The notes below the pieces were generated by a model that worked only from the letters and a program-made list of their open reading frames with translations, did no database searches and was not told where the DNA came from. The translations under genes and the position numbers were made by a program. Positions 25,195-33,791 of a stretch of 61,195 nt of DNA are shown piece after piece. Positions within the stretch are counted from its first letter, which is position 1; each line of letters starts with the position of its first letter. Source of the stretch: Pseudomonadota bacterium (GTDB taxonomy: Bacteria; Pseudomonadota; Gammaproteobacteria; Steroidobacterales; JBCBZW01); contig JBCBZW010000021.1 in assembly GCA_039815145.1 (NCBI GenBank), forward strand, positions 1-61,195, read 5' to 3'.

Positions 25195-25225
25195 ACCCGC
25201 CCAGAGCGGCGGCACCCGAACCCGC
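25176..25225 (+). repeat. 25-bp tandem duplication over the qseG stop codon
   Basis: Positions 25176-25200 and 25201-25225 are adjacent copies of the same 25 bases, differing at two positions (GAGCGACGG against GAGCGGCGG and CACCTGAA against CACCCGAA). In the first copy the CTGA change supplies the qseG stop TGA; the second copy reads CCGA there. The stop may therefore lie at a recently duplicated site. Confidence 0.85.
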
Positions 25226-25370
25226 CCCTAGCGACCACATCTGACACGCAAATCGTCTCGCAAATTCAGGAGCTTGGAGAGGATCACGCTTTGCCCGGCG
25301 GGCGCGTGGTAGCGTGTCACCATAGTCCCGTCGCCAGGCGACGACGGATACCGTCGCGCCGTCCACTACG

Positions 25371-26753
25371 ATGAACTTGGGCGCCATGAGTAATCCAACT
25401 GCCATCGCCACCCTCAAGCCCGAGCACCGCGGCCACGTCTTGCTGGTCGACGATGATCCGGGGCTCCTTCGCCTGCTCAGCATCCGCCTGGAGCAGTACG
25501 GCTTCTCCGTCGAGGCGGTCAACAACGCCTCAGCGGGCCTGCAGAGTGTGCAGACCCGACGACCCGATGCGGTGATCACCGATCTACGCATGGACGGCAT
25601 GGACGGGATCAACCTGCTCGAAGCGTTGCAGCGTGAGCATCCGGGCTTGCCCGTGATCCTCATCACCGCCCACGGCACGATCCCCGACGCCGTGCGGGCC
25701 ACGCAGAGCGGAGCCCTCGCGTTCCTGACCAAGCCGGTTGAGCGCACGGAGCTGCTGGAGGCCTTGGATAAGGCCCTGCGCACGGGTGCCGCACAGGCCG
25801 GGAAACCGGAGGAGCAGCAGGACTGGCGCTCCGACATCGTGACCCGCTCGGGCCGGATGGAAGAGCTGCTCGCTGAGCTCGACCGCGTCGCCCAGACGAG
25901 CTCCGGCGTAATGCTGGCCGGCGAGGGCGGCACCGGCAAGCGCCTCCTGGCCGAAGCTCTGCATCGGGCGAGCGCGCGCGAGGCCAAGCCCTTCCGGGCC
26001 GTGAGCTGCTCCTCCATGAGCGAGGCCATGCTCGATGTGGAGCTGTTCGGTCACGCCGACGGCGAAGTGGCTGCGCAGCCCGGTCAGCTCGTGGAAGCGG
26101 ACGGCGGCACGGTCTTCCTCAACGACGTCGGCGATCTGCCGCCCGCACTGCAAGCGAAGCTATTGCGGATGCTCACCGACGGCAAGGTGCGACCCGTCGG
26201 CGCCACGCACGATGTGGAAGTGGATGTGCGCGTGGTGTGCGCCGTCTCCCAAGACCTTATGCCAGCGATAGGTGACGGCCGTTTTCGGGAAGATCTCTAC
26301 TACCGCTTGAACGTGGTGCGATTGGAAGTGCCGTCCCTGGCCGAGCGTCGCGAGGATGTCCCCGCCCTGGCCATGCACTTCCTCCAGCGCATCGCCGCGC
26401 GTACGGGCGAAGCGCCGAAGATGTTCTCGCCGGAAGCGATGGAGCGCCTGGTCACCGCGGACTGGCCCGGTAATGTGCGCCAGCTGGCAAATCTGATCGA
26501 GCAGACCGTGGCTCTGTCCGCGTCGTCGGTCATCAGCGCCAAGCTCGTGGACAAGTCACTCGGCTCCGAGTCGCGGGGGCTGCCGCCACTCGCGCAGGCG
26601 CGCGACGAGTTCGTGCGCAACTACCTCCTGCAGCTCCTGCAGACCACCCGAGGCAACGTCAGTCAGGCGGCGCGCCTGGCCCAGCGCAACCGCACCGAGT
26701 TCTACAAGCTCCTCGCTCGCCACGACATAAACCCTCAAGCGTTCAAGCGCTGA
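25371..26753 (+). CDS. glrR: GlrR-like NtrC-family regulator lacking GAFTGA
   Basis: 460-residue regulator. The receiver has Asp71 in VITDLRMDG. The AAA+ domain has Walker A GEGGTGK (184-190), arginine-finger segment FREDLYYRLNVV and a C-terminal Fis-type helix-turn-helix RGNVSQAARLAQRNRTEFYKL, close to E. coli GlrR. The sigma-54 contact loop is lost: after ELFGH the sequence reads ADGEVAAQPG (229-238), four residues shorter than a GAFTGA protein. Walker B reads VFLNDVGD with Asn251-Asp252 for Asp-Glu. It probably cannot open sigma-54 promoters and may act at sigma-70 promoters, like other GAFTGA-less NtrC relatives. An ATG at 25386 is an alternative start. Confidence 0.86.
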   Translation: MNLGAMSNPTAIATLKPEHRGHVLLVDDDPGLLRLLSIRLEQYGFSVEAVNNASAGLQSVQTRRPDAVITDLRMDGMDGINLLEALQREHPGLPVILITAHGTIPDAVRATQSGALAFLTKPVERTELLEALDKALRTGAAQAGKPEEQQDWRSDIVTRSGRMEELLAELDRVAQTSSGVMLAGEGGTGKRLLAEALHRASAREAKPFRAVSCSSMSEAMLDVELFGHADGEVAAQPGQLVEADGGTVFLNDVGDLPPALQAKLLRMLTDGKVRPVGATHDVEVDVRVVCAVSQDLMPAIGDGRFREDLYYRLNVVRLEVPSLAERREDVPALAMHFLQRIAARTGEAPKMFSPEAMERLVTADWPGNVRQLANLIEQTVALSASSVISAKLVDKSLGSESRGLPPLAQARDEFVRNYLLQLLQTTRGNVSQAARLAQRNRTEFYKLLARHDINPQAFKR

Positions 26754-26908
26754 TCCGCAGCGACGCACCGCTCGTCGCGATCGGCGTCGGAACCGCGAGG
26801 CTCCTCACGGTTCTGCCTGCTGTGCGCTGGCACGATGCCCCTGATGCTTCGGGGGCACGCACCCCCTCACTCTCGCCTGCGCGCGCCGCGCGCTTCGGAG
26901 GTGCTTCT

Positions 26909-27199
26909 ATGGGATTTCACCCGTCACGCTCGGCTGCCAGTGGCCGGCGCATGAGCGTCGTCCGCTCCGTGGCCATCGCCACGACCGTCCTGTCGACCAC
27001 CGCGTTCGCCAATGCGATCGGCATGTTCAACACCTTGGATGCCGATCACAACGGACTCCTACGACGACCGGAACTCGCCGCCCACCCGGCGCTCACGGCA
27101 CGTTTTGCGCAGGCCGATCAGAATCGGGACGGGGCGCTTTCGCTAGCGGAGTTCGAGGCCCTGCTCGCCATGCCTGGGGCGACGCCCAGTCTCGAGTGA
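26909..27199 (+). CDS. Small exported EF-hand protein
   Basis: 96-residue protein with an N-terminal signal-like segment (SVVRSVAIATTVLSTTAFA) and two EF-hand loops, DADHNGLLRRPEL and DQNRDGALSLAEF, each with Ca2+ ligands at positions 1, 3, 5 and 12. This suggests a periplasmic calcium binder. The ATG at 26909 has GGAGGTG six bases upstream, which decides the start over an upstream in-frame GTG at 26822. A weak hairpin (GTGCG and GCCCC pairing with GGGGC and CGCAC, 26822-26862) lies between it and glrR. It ends at a bidirectional terminator. Confidence 0.75.
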   Translation: MGFHPSRSAASGRRMSVVRSVAIATTVLSTTAFANAIGMFNTLDADHNGLLRRPELAAHPALTARFAQADQNRDGALSLAEFEALLAMPGATPSLE

Positions 27200-27236
27200 G
27201 CTGACGCGACCCCACGGCCACGGACGCCCGGCAAAG

Positions 27237-27272
27237 AAAAAGGCCGTCAGCGCAAACGCTGACGGCCTTTTT
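27237..27272. terminator. Bidirectional intrinsic terminator
   Basis: AAAAAGGCCGTCAGCG (27237-27252) and its perfect complement (27257-27272) form a 16-bp stem with loop CAAA. T-runs follow on both strands. It separates the convergent EF-hand and PEP-CTERM genes and serves both. Confidence 0.93.
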
Positions 27273-27324
27273 GCTCGAGGCCGCGGCAACGTCGCTTGGA
27301 CGCTACCGCTGCTGCCGACGCGGC

Positions 27325-28035
27325 TTAGGCGCTGCGACGGCGTCGCAGGGCGCCGAGGCCGAGCAGACCGAGGCCGAACAGGGCCAGCTGGCCGGGCTCG
27401 CTCACGCGCGTCTGGCGGTTGGAGAAGTCCAACCAGGACTGACGGTTGAAGCTCCACTGGTTGATCGAACCGTCCGCGTTGTAGGCCGCATTGAGATCCC
27501 ACACCGGGTGGAACCACACACCGATGGAGGCGCCGAAGCCAACACCGCGCCAGCCGTCACCGTCGTTGGGAACTGCCGGATTCGGATCGTTGATCATGCT
27601 GGCATCGAGGCTGAAGCCCTGGGTCGCACCGCTGTTGATCAGGTTGCTGCTGTAGTCGCCGAGGTACACGCCGGGGTTGAGCCAGCTGTTGGCGTTGTTT
27701 TGGCCGTTGTAGGCGTAGACAGCCAAGCGGTCGTTCACGAAATCCATGTAGAAGATGGCGAGCTCGTTGACGTCGGCCTGCTTGGGGTTCGGGCCGTCGT
27801 TCAGCACCAGCCAGGCGCCAGCCATCTGCGAGCCGTTGCGCACGCCGCTCTCTACGGTCCAGGTGACACGCTCGTTGGCGTCATTGTAGGCAGCCGTGAC
27901 GTTAGAGAAAGAGCCGCCGGAGCCGCCGAAGGTGCCGTTGTTGCTCTCGTAGATGAAGGTGGTGGCGCTGGCGGCGGTGGCCGCGAGCGACAGGGCAGCG
28001 ATCGCAGCGCCCTTTCCGATCATTGATAGGTTCAT
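27325..28035 (-). CDS. PEP-CTERM sorting-domain surface protein
   Basis: 236-residue exported protein. The signal peptide (MNLSMIGKGAAIAALSLAATAASA) is followed by a Gly/Asn/Ser-rich, probably beta-rich region and a C-terminal sorting signal SEPGQLALFGLGLLGLGALRRRR: a PEP-like tripeptide, a hydrophobic helix and an arginine cluster. Such proteins are processed by exosortase (EpsH/XrtA-type) and linked to exopolysaccharide production; no exosortase is in the window. AGGAAGAG before the ATG at 28035 decides the start over an upstream frame opening at 28122. A sigma-54-like promoter lies 157 bases upstream. Confidence 0.85.
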   Translation of the reverse strand: MNLSMIGKGAAIAALSLAATAASATTFIYESNNGTFGGSGGSFSNVTAAYNDANERVTWTVESGVRNGSQMAGAWLVLNDGPNPKQADVNELAIFYMDFVNDRLAVYAYNGQNNANSWLNPGVYLGDYSSNLINSGATQGFSLDASMINDPNPAVPNDGDGWRGVGFGASIGVWFHPVWDLNAAYNADGSINQWSFNRQSWLDFSNRQTRVSEPGQLALFGLGLLGLGALRRRRSA

Positions 28036-28191
28036 GTTGTTGTCTCTTCCTAAAGTTGCTGCCGGCCCTCGCTCCTTCCTGTGAGCTTCAAACGGGCGGG
28101 GATTCTTATGAGCAGAAACCACCTAAGCCGGCTATCTCTCTTGTCCCGACGCGACTCCCAAGAGGTGTCACGCCGATCCGTGACTCATTCT

Positions 28192-28207
28192 TGCATTCTT
28201 TGTGCCA
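28192..28207 (-). promoter_or_regulatory. Candidate sigma-54 promoter for the PEP-CTERM gene
   Basis: On the minus strand TGGCACAAAGAATGCA matches TGGCACRNNNNTTGCW with one mismatch and correct GG-to-GC spacing. The predicted start near 28180 gives a leader of about 145 bases. Sigma-54 control through PrsK/PrsR is known for PEP-CTERM/exosortase genes. The surrounding 28130-28300 is visibly richer in A+T than its neighbours. Confidence 0.55.
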
Positions 28208-28323
28208 CTCAGATTTTTTCTTAAGCTTTTCAGACGGTAATGAGTTTTTCGCGGCAGATGCCGTAGGACGATTCGAGGTGAGGTGTATATATTTTCGACG
28301 AACGGTCGTCGGCGCCGCGGAGC

Positions 28324-29919
28324 CTACCGCCGCCGGGGGCGCCTCACGGAGCGTGTGAGGCGGGGCTCTTGGCCGGGTACCTCGGCCTGGCCCGGCACGG
28401 CCAGGACCCGCTCCAGGGCGCTGGCAGCAGCGAACAGGGCGGGTTCGCAGCCTCCGATGCCGGCCAGGGTGACGGATGGAGGCAAGCCGGAACGCGGATC
28501 CCGGTCGGACCATGCAGGCAGGCAGATCGCGGCCAGATCGAGGTAGTTGCACAAGGTGAGGGGGGTGAGCGTGCGGTTCAGGCCCGGACGCAGGGAGGCC
28601 CGATTCATGGCCGAGTGCGGCGGCGCGAGCACGCCGAGCGTGGGCAGCAGGACGAGCCGGTTCGGGCCGAGCAGGCTGGTGTAGCGATCGCGGGCCTGCA
28701 GGTAGCGCTTCAGCAAGGCCTGGGCGCGGGCGCCTCCTCGAGGTTTGAGCAGCGGCAGCGCCGTCATGATCTGAAACACGGCGTTGCTCACGGAGGCGCG
28801 TCCGCGCACGCGCCGCCAAGTCTCCTGCAACTTGGAGAAGCGGCTGCCGTCCGCCGTGCTCAGCATCTGCTCGAGCATCGGCAGCAACTCGACGGCGAGT
28901 ACCGCGCCGACGTCACGGGCAAGGCCCTCGATATCCCCGAAGTCCACGGAGACGCGTCGCAGGCCGGCCAGTTCGAGGGCTCGGGCCGCGCGTTGCCAGG
29001 CGGAGTTGATCGCCGGGTCGTTCACCTCGAGGGGAAACGGCTCCGGCACCACGAATTCGAGTTCTTCCAGCAGCGGTGGCAGGCCGAGGGGGCCTGCGAT
29101 CACCTCGCTGATCATGCGTGCGTCGCGCACGGAGCGGGTCAGGGGGCCTACGCAGTGCCAGCCGTCCAGGGTGCCGCTCACGGGGGGCCACACGCCGCGC
29201 TTGTCGACGGCGCCCGCCACCGGCTTGTAGCCGACGATGCCGCAGAAGGCGGCCGGGATGCGCAGGGAGCCGAGCATGTCCGACCCCACTGCCGCGGCGA
29301 CCGAACCGGAGGCCACCAGGGCGGCGTCGCCACCGGAGGAGCCGCCGCAGGTGCGGGTGGGGTCAAGGGGGTTGTTGCTGCGGCCGTAGCGCGGGTTGTC
29401 GGTCTCGCCGGCGAGCCCCAACTCGGGCACGTTGCCCCGGGCCAGGATGATCGCGCCCGCCTCCTTCAGCCGCGTGACCACCACAGCATCGCGCGGGCAC
29501 TCCACCGGCGCCATCCGGCGCGAGCCGGTGGTGACCTGCTCGCCGCCGAGGCCGATCTGTTCCTTCACGCTGATGGGCAGGCCGCCCAAGGGGCCCGCCA
29601 CAGGCGCTGCGGCCTGGGCGATCGCTCGCTCCGCCCGCACCTGGCAGGCGGCGTTCAGGCGGCTCTGCTCGCGGGTCAGGCGCGCGAGGTGTTCTTCGAC
29701 CAGCGCGCCTGCGGTCTGGCGACCCTCACGCATGGACGCAAGCAGATCCGTAGCGTCTGGGAACTCGTAGGGCAGTCGCTCTTCCAGTCCACGTACCGGG
29801 GGAAGTTCGCCGAGCGTGTCCGGCGTGGGGGCAGGCCCTGAGCTCGGATCCACGCCGGGCACGAGGAAGGGTTCATCGAGTTCCGTTTCGCTAGCGGTCC
29901 GATCGGCGTCGGATGACAT
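28324..29919 (-). CDS. Amidase signature family enzyme
   Basis: 531-residue amidase. The Ser-cisSer-Lys triad is present: Lys in PISVKEQIG, cis-Ser in CGGSSGGDAAL and the nucleophile Ser in GSLRIPAAFCGIVGYKP. It hydrolyses an amide such as an acylamide or amino-acid amide; the substrate cannot be assigned. The N-terminal 60 residues are an acidic, Pro-rich extension with no signal peptide, so the enzyme is cytoplasmic. AGGAG precedes the ATG. It is 60 bases downstream of the gliding-type ABC operon in the same direction and could be its last gene. Confidence 0.9.
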   Translation of the reverse strand: MSSDADRTASETELDEPFLVPGVDPSSGPAPTPDTLGELPPVRGLEERLPYEFPDATDLLASMREGRQTAGALVEEHLARLTREQSRLNAACQVRAERAIAQAAAPVAGPLGGLPISVKEQIGLGGEQVTTGSRRMAPVECPRDAVVVTRLKEAGAIILARGNVPELGLAGETDNPRYGRSNNPLDPTRTCGGSSGGDAALVASGSVAAAVGSDMLGSLRIPAAFCGIVGYKPVAGAVDKRGVWPPVSGTLDGWHCVGPLTRSVRDARMISEVIAGPLGLPPLLEELEFVVPEPFPLEVNDPAINSAWQRAARALELAGLRRVSVDFGDIEGLARDVGAVLAVELLPMLEQMLSTADGSRFSKLQETWRRVRGRASVSNAVFQIMTALPLLKPRGGARAQALLKRYLQARDRYTSLLGPNRLVLLPTLGVLAPPHSAMNRASLRPGLNRTLTPLTLCNYLDLAAICLPAWSDRDPRSGLPPSVTLAGIGGCEPALFAAASALERVLAVPGQAEVPGQEPRLTRSVRRPRRR

Positions 29920-29979
29920 CCATGACTCTCCTGAAGTGGCTCAGCATCGGACCCGTCGCGTCTTAAGTGCCTCAGCTCC

Positions 29980-31110
29980 CTAGCCGGCGTCCGGTGTCGG
30001 CGGCGGGTCCTGCACGAGATCGTCCATGCGCCGGGTCAGCTGTTCCAACTTGTACCGACCGACGCCGTACACCCACGGCGCCAGGCGCGCGTTCAGCACC
30101 TCAGTTTCCGCCCGGACCTGCGCCAGGGGTTTGAATTGCGCGTCGTCGGCGGGGCTGGCACCCTCGCCAGCCGCCGGCGAGGCGTCAGTCTCGCTGGCGT
30201 CGCTCGGCGGTGCAAACCGCTGGGCCTGTTCCTCATCGACGCTCGCCTGCAAGGTCAGCCACTGCGCATCGCCCGCGTCGAAGGTCTCTACGTCGAGGAC
30301 GAGGCCGTCGAAGGTCAGGTACCGCACCTGGGTGAGCCCCTCGGCAACCTTCAAGGGCGAGTCCGTCGCCGCCGCGGCCCTGATGTCCTCCAGGCGCAGG
30401 TTAGCCAGGGCGGAGCCGATCGGGTTGGCGATGGCCTCGTAGCGCAGCTCCTGCCCTTCGGGCACGTCGAGCAGGGCGTAGCCTGTCTCCTGCGGATCGG
30501 TCTTCTCGATGCGCACGACTTCCCCGTCGGGGTGTGTGATGGTCACCGATTGTATCCGCTCGCCGGGCACGTTCAGGACTACCGGGTCCACCCAGCTGAG
30601 CGCGTCTGCTTGCGCGGAGAGGCTACCGCTCACCAGCCAGGTGGAGGCCTCGTCCCCACGTCGAATGTAGGTGGCGCTACCCCGGCGCGCAGCGTTACCC
30701 AGGCTGATCGCCTGCGGTCCGTCGAAGGCGTCCGCGGTGAGGGTCACCGTGGTGGGTTCGGTGAGCCCGAGCACAGCGTAGTTCTCCGGATTGCTCGTCT
30801 TCTCCTCGAGCAGCGTGGCCTCGGCCAGCGCGAGGAGCAGTTCGCGCACGCGCCCCACCTGCGCCGCATAGCCGTCGCGCTCGCGGATGGACCAACCGTC
30901 CTCACCGCGCTCGAGGGTGATCACCTGATCTCCCTCGCTTACCTGCACGCTATCGATAGCGTTGACCGCAGGCGCGAGCGCGGGCAGCAGGGCCTCACCG
31001 AGGTTGCTGCCGGTGCTGCTGCCGGTGTCGTCTCCACCGCTCAGCAGCAACGCGGCGCCGAGCGCCACCGCGGCGACGGCGCCCAATACGATCAGCTGAT
31101 TGGCCTTCAT
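29980..31110 (-). CDS. DUF4340 protein of gliding-type ABC system
   Basis: 376-residue membrane-anchored protein. One N-terminal TM (QLIVLGAVAAVALGAALLL) precedes a DUF4340 extracytoplasmic region built of repeated beta-type units (for example DQVITLERGEDGWSIRERDGYAAQVGRVRELL), ending in an acidic, Ala-rich tail. DUF4340 proteins typically accompany GldA/F/G-type ABC transporters. It is three bases downstream of the GldG-like gene, so it is certainly in the same operon. Its molecular role is unknown. Confidence 0.82.
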   Translation of the reverse strand: MKANQLIVLGAVAAVALGAALLLSGGDDTGSSTGSNLGEALLPALAPAVNAIDSVQVSEGDQVITLERGEDGWSIRERDGYAAQVGRVRELLLALAEATLLEEKTSNPENYAVLGLTEPTTVTLTADAFDGPQAISLGNAARRGSATYIRRGDEASTWLVSGSLSAQADALSWVDPVVLNVPGERIQSVTITHPDGEVVRIEKTDPQETGYALLDVPEGQELRYEAIANPIGSALANLRLEDIRAAAATDSPLKVAEGLTQVRYLTFDGLVLDVETFDAGDAQWLTLQASVDEEQAQRFAPPSDASETDASPAAGEGASPADDAQFKPLAQVRAETEVLNARLAPWVYGVGRYKLEQLTRRMDDLVQDPPPTPDAG

Positions 31111-31113
31111 CGA

Positions 31114-33021
31114 TTACGCCTCCCTTGCTCTGCGACTGGTGAACCAGGCGCTGCCGACGGCAAAGAGGATGATCAGCAGGGGCACCAGTGCGATGTTGAT
31201 GATCTTCAGGACCGTGCCGAGCTGCTCGATGTCCTTATCGAGCTCGCGGCGAACGCGTCGCAGTTCCTGACGAATCTCGAGCTTGCGCGCCTGGAAGCGT
31301 TCGATCTCCTCGCGCTGCTCGTCGGAGAGGATCAAGAGGTTGTCCGCATCCGTGCGCGAGCTTTGCAGTTCCGTCAGGCGCGATTCGGTCTCCTCCAGCT
31401 CCTTCTGGAGCTGCTGTTCCGTGTCGCGGAAGCGCAGGGCCGCCTCGCGGCGCAGGTCTTCGACGCGCTGGAAGGGCCGGACGAAGCTCGCCCGACCGCG
31501 CACGCCGATCAGATCGCTGCTGCCCGTGAGGTTGTCGAGGCTGTTGATCACGAACGCGCCATTGCTCGCGAGCTCCTCGAGCAGCCGCTCCCCGAACAGG
31601 CGCTGCACGCGCACCCACAGCTCGTCCGCCAGCAGGTCCACATCGCCCACGAGCACCAGGTTCACCGGGCCGTCGGAGCTCGCGCGGTGGGCCGGCAATG
31701 CGGTCGCCGCTTCGAGGTCGTCGGCCACGGGTGCGATGGTGGGCGCACCGTCTGCGAAGGCGCTCGGCAGCTCACCGCTCACGCGTACAGCGATCGGCCA
31801 GCGCTCGCCGCTCGGCTCGAAGCCGTCCTGCAGCTCCGCGGGATCGATGGTCACCTTGAAGCGCTGCACCGGGGCCAGGGACGACTCGGGCGTTGTCACC
31901 ACCAGGGGCTGCAGCTCGAGCGGGGAGTCGTCGCTGAGGCCGAAGTAGCCGGCGATGAGGAAGTTCATGCTGGTGAGCCCACTGGTCACCACATCCTGCT
32001 CGGAAAAGCTGTCGCCGGTGAGGCCGATCAGGCCGAGGTGGGAGACGGCGCCGCGGCCGCTGCGGGCCGCGACCTGGAGCGCGGCGCCCGCGTCCAGGAT
32101 GCCTTGCTCGGCGCTGAACTCGATGCCCCAGGCGTCGAACAGCGTCGGTAGGTTGGACGAGCGATCCGCCATCATCGCGGCCGTGGGGTCGTTCGGGTCC
32201 GTGTCGATCTGCTCGAACTGCGAGAAGGGGTCGACGAAGATCATCGCGCGCCCGCCCCCCATCACGAACTGATCGATGGCGTAGACCGTCTGCTCGGAGA
32301 GGGACTTCGGATGTACCACGAGCAGTACGTCGATCTCCTCGTCGATCGCGTCGAGGCCATCTTCCAGGTTGCGCACGTCGAAGAGCTGCTGGATCTGAGT
32401 GGAGACCGCCCAGGGCTCACGCATACGGTTGGTCAGGGGATCGAAGCCGGACTGCAGGGGCATGCTGCTGAGCAGACCCACGACGGGCTTCTCCGGGTTA
32501 TCGAGGGTGTAGATCAGGCGCGCGAGATCGTACTCGAGGAACTCCTCCTTCGCGGGATCGAAGAAGGGGATGATCTCCTCATCGTCCACGGAGTTGGTCG
32601 CCGCCAGGCCGAAGAAGATGCCGTCCTCCGCGCCGCGCACGGGCACGCCGGGCAAGCCGAAGCGGGAGGCCTCGTCTTCCTCCTCCGAGAAGGGCTGAGG
32701 ATCGATCACCTGCAGGTTCAGCTTGCCGCGGGAGATCGCCACGAACTCCTCCAGCGTCTCGCGCACGCGGCGCGAGTAGGCGCGCCACTGCGGCAGATCT
32801 TCCGTCGCCCGGTCGGAGAAGAAGAAGTACAGGTTGATCGGCTCATCGATATCGCCGAGGACGGCACGGGTGCCGTCCGAGAGCGTGTACAGCTGGTTCT
32901 CCGTGAGGTCCAGGCGCACGCCGCGGAACAGGGTGTTGGAGAGCATCACGGCCGCAATGAACAGCACGGCGATGATGGCGAGGGCGCTAAATCCAAGCGC
33001 TTTGGTGCGATTCGTATCCAT
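31114..33021 (-). CDS. GldG-like ABC auxiliary protein
   Basis: 635-residue protein with an N-terminal TM (about 10-30), a GldG/ABC-auxiliary extracytoplasmic domain (LDLTENQLYTLSDGTRAVLGDI near residues 38-58, VDPQP.., and a DxxF segment FVDPFSQFEQ), a C-terminal coiled coil (about 525-600, RDTEQQLQKELEETESRL...) and a final TM (about 605-625). In Bacteroidetes GldG acts with GldA and GldF; in proteobacteria similar operons are common but their cargo is unknown. It follows the permease gene after 20 bases. Confidence 0.84.
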   Translation of the reverse strand: MDTNRTKALGFSALAIIAVLFIAAVMLSNTLFRGVRLDLTENQLYTLSDGTRAVLGDIDEPINLYFFFSDRATEDLPQWRAYSRRVRETLEEFVAISRGKLNLQVIDPQPFSEEEDEASRFGLPGVPVRGAEDGIFFGLAATNSVDDEEIIPFFDPAKEEFLEYDLARLIYTLDNPEKPVVGLLSSMPLQSGFDPLTNRMREPWAVSTQIQQLFDVRNLEDGLDAIDEEIDVLLVVHPKSLSEQTVYAIDQFVMGGGRAMIFVDPFSQFEQIDTDPNDPTAAMMADRSSNLPTLFDAWGIEFSAEQGILDAGAALQVAARSGRGAVSHLGLIGLTGDSFSEQDVVTSGLTSMNFLIAGYFGLSDDSPLELQPLVVTTPESSLAPVQRFKVTIDPAELQDGFEPSGERWPIAVRVSGELPSAFADGAPTIAPVADDLEAATALPAHRASSDGPVNLVLVGDVDLLADELWVRVQRLFGERLLEELASNGAFVINSLDNLTGSSDLIGVRGRASFVRPFQRVEDLRREAALRFRDTEQQLQKELEETESRLTELQSSRTDADNLLILSDEQREEIERFQARKLEIRQELRRVRRELDKDIEQLGTVLKIINIALVPLLIILFAVGSAWFTSRRAREA

Positions 33022-33041
33022 CGTATTCAGCTCCTCGCGAG

Positions 33042-33791
33042 TTACTCGGCCTTGTTGCCGTCGAGCACGATGGCATTCGCCACCAGCCAGGCACTGATCA
33101 GAAACGCGTAGTAGAGCAGGTCGCGCAGGTCGATCACTCCCTTACGAATGGACTCGAAGTGGGTCCATAGGCTGAGTCCCGCCACCGTGTCGACGAGGCT
33201 CTGGGGCAGGATCGCGCTGATCGGCTCGAGCACCAGCGGAATCCCGCTCACCAGGAACAGAAAGCACACCACCACGGTGATGATGAAGGCGATCACCTGG
33301 TTGCGCGTGATGGCCGAGAGGCAGGTGCCGATGGCGAGGAAGCCACCGGCCATCAGCAGGCTGCCTATGTAGGCGGCGAAGATCACGCCGTTGTCCGGGT
33401 CACCGAGGTAGTTGACCGTGATCCAGATGGGGAAGGTCAGTGCCAGGGCGATGCCCGTGAACAGCCAGGCGGCGAGGAACTTGCCGAGCACCGCGTCCAT
33501 CAGCGTGACCGGCAAGGTCATGAGCAACTCGATGCTGCCGCTCTTGCGCTCCTCGGCCCACAGGCGCATGGAGATCGCCGGTACCAGGAACAGGTACAAC
33601 CATGGGTGGTAGAAGAAGAACGCGTCCAGCGTCGCGCTACCGCCCTCGTAGAAGTTACCGAAGTAGAACGTAAACATGCCGGCGAGCATCAGGAAGATCA
33701 CGATGAACACGTAGGCGACGGGGGTGGAGAAGTAGCTCGCCAGCTCCCGGCGCAGGATGATGCCGACGTTGCGCAGGCTGATCTGGTTCAT
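33042..33791 (-). CDS. GldF-like ABC-2 permease
   Basis: 249-residue integral membrane protein with six predicted TM helices and the ABC-2 family pattern (RRELASYFSTPVAYVFIVIF at the N-terminus, EERKSGSIELLMTLPVTLMDAVLGKF after TM2). It forms the membrane channel for the adjacent ATPase. Its start overlaps the stop of the ATPase gene by four bases, which implies translational coupling. The cargo is not indicated by the sequence. Confidence 0.88.
   Translation of the reverse strand: MNQISLRNVGIILRRELASYFSTPVAYVFIVIFLMLAGMFTFYFGNFYEGGSATLDAFFFYHPWLYLFLVPAISMRLWAEERKSGSIELLMTLPVTLMDAVLGKFLAAWLFTGIALALTFPIWITVNYLGDPDNGVIFAAYIGSLLMAGGFLAIGTCLSAITRNQVIAFIITVVVCFLFLVSGIPLVLEPISAILPQSLVDTVAGLSLWTHFESIRKGVIDLRDLLYYAFLISAWLVANAIVLDGNKAE

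Noticed and set aside
28369-29841. A 490-codon plus-strand frame antisense to the amidase
   Set aside because: The minus strand has a complete amidase triad; the antisense frame has no family features.
30136-32151. A 671-codon open frame on the plus strand across DUF4340 and the GldG-like gene
   Set aside because: It runs antisense to two genes with clear family features, and its translation shows no domain.
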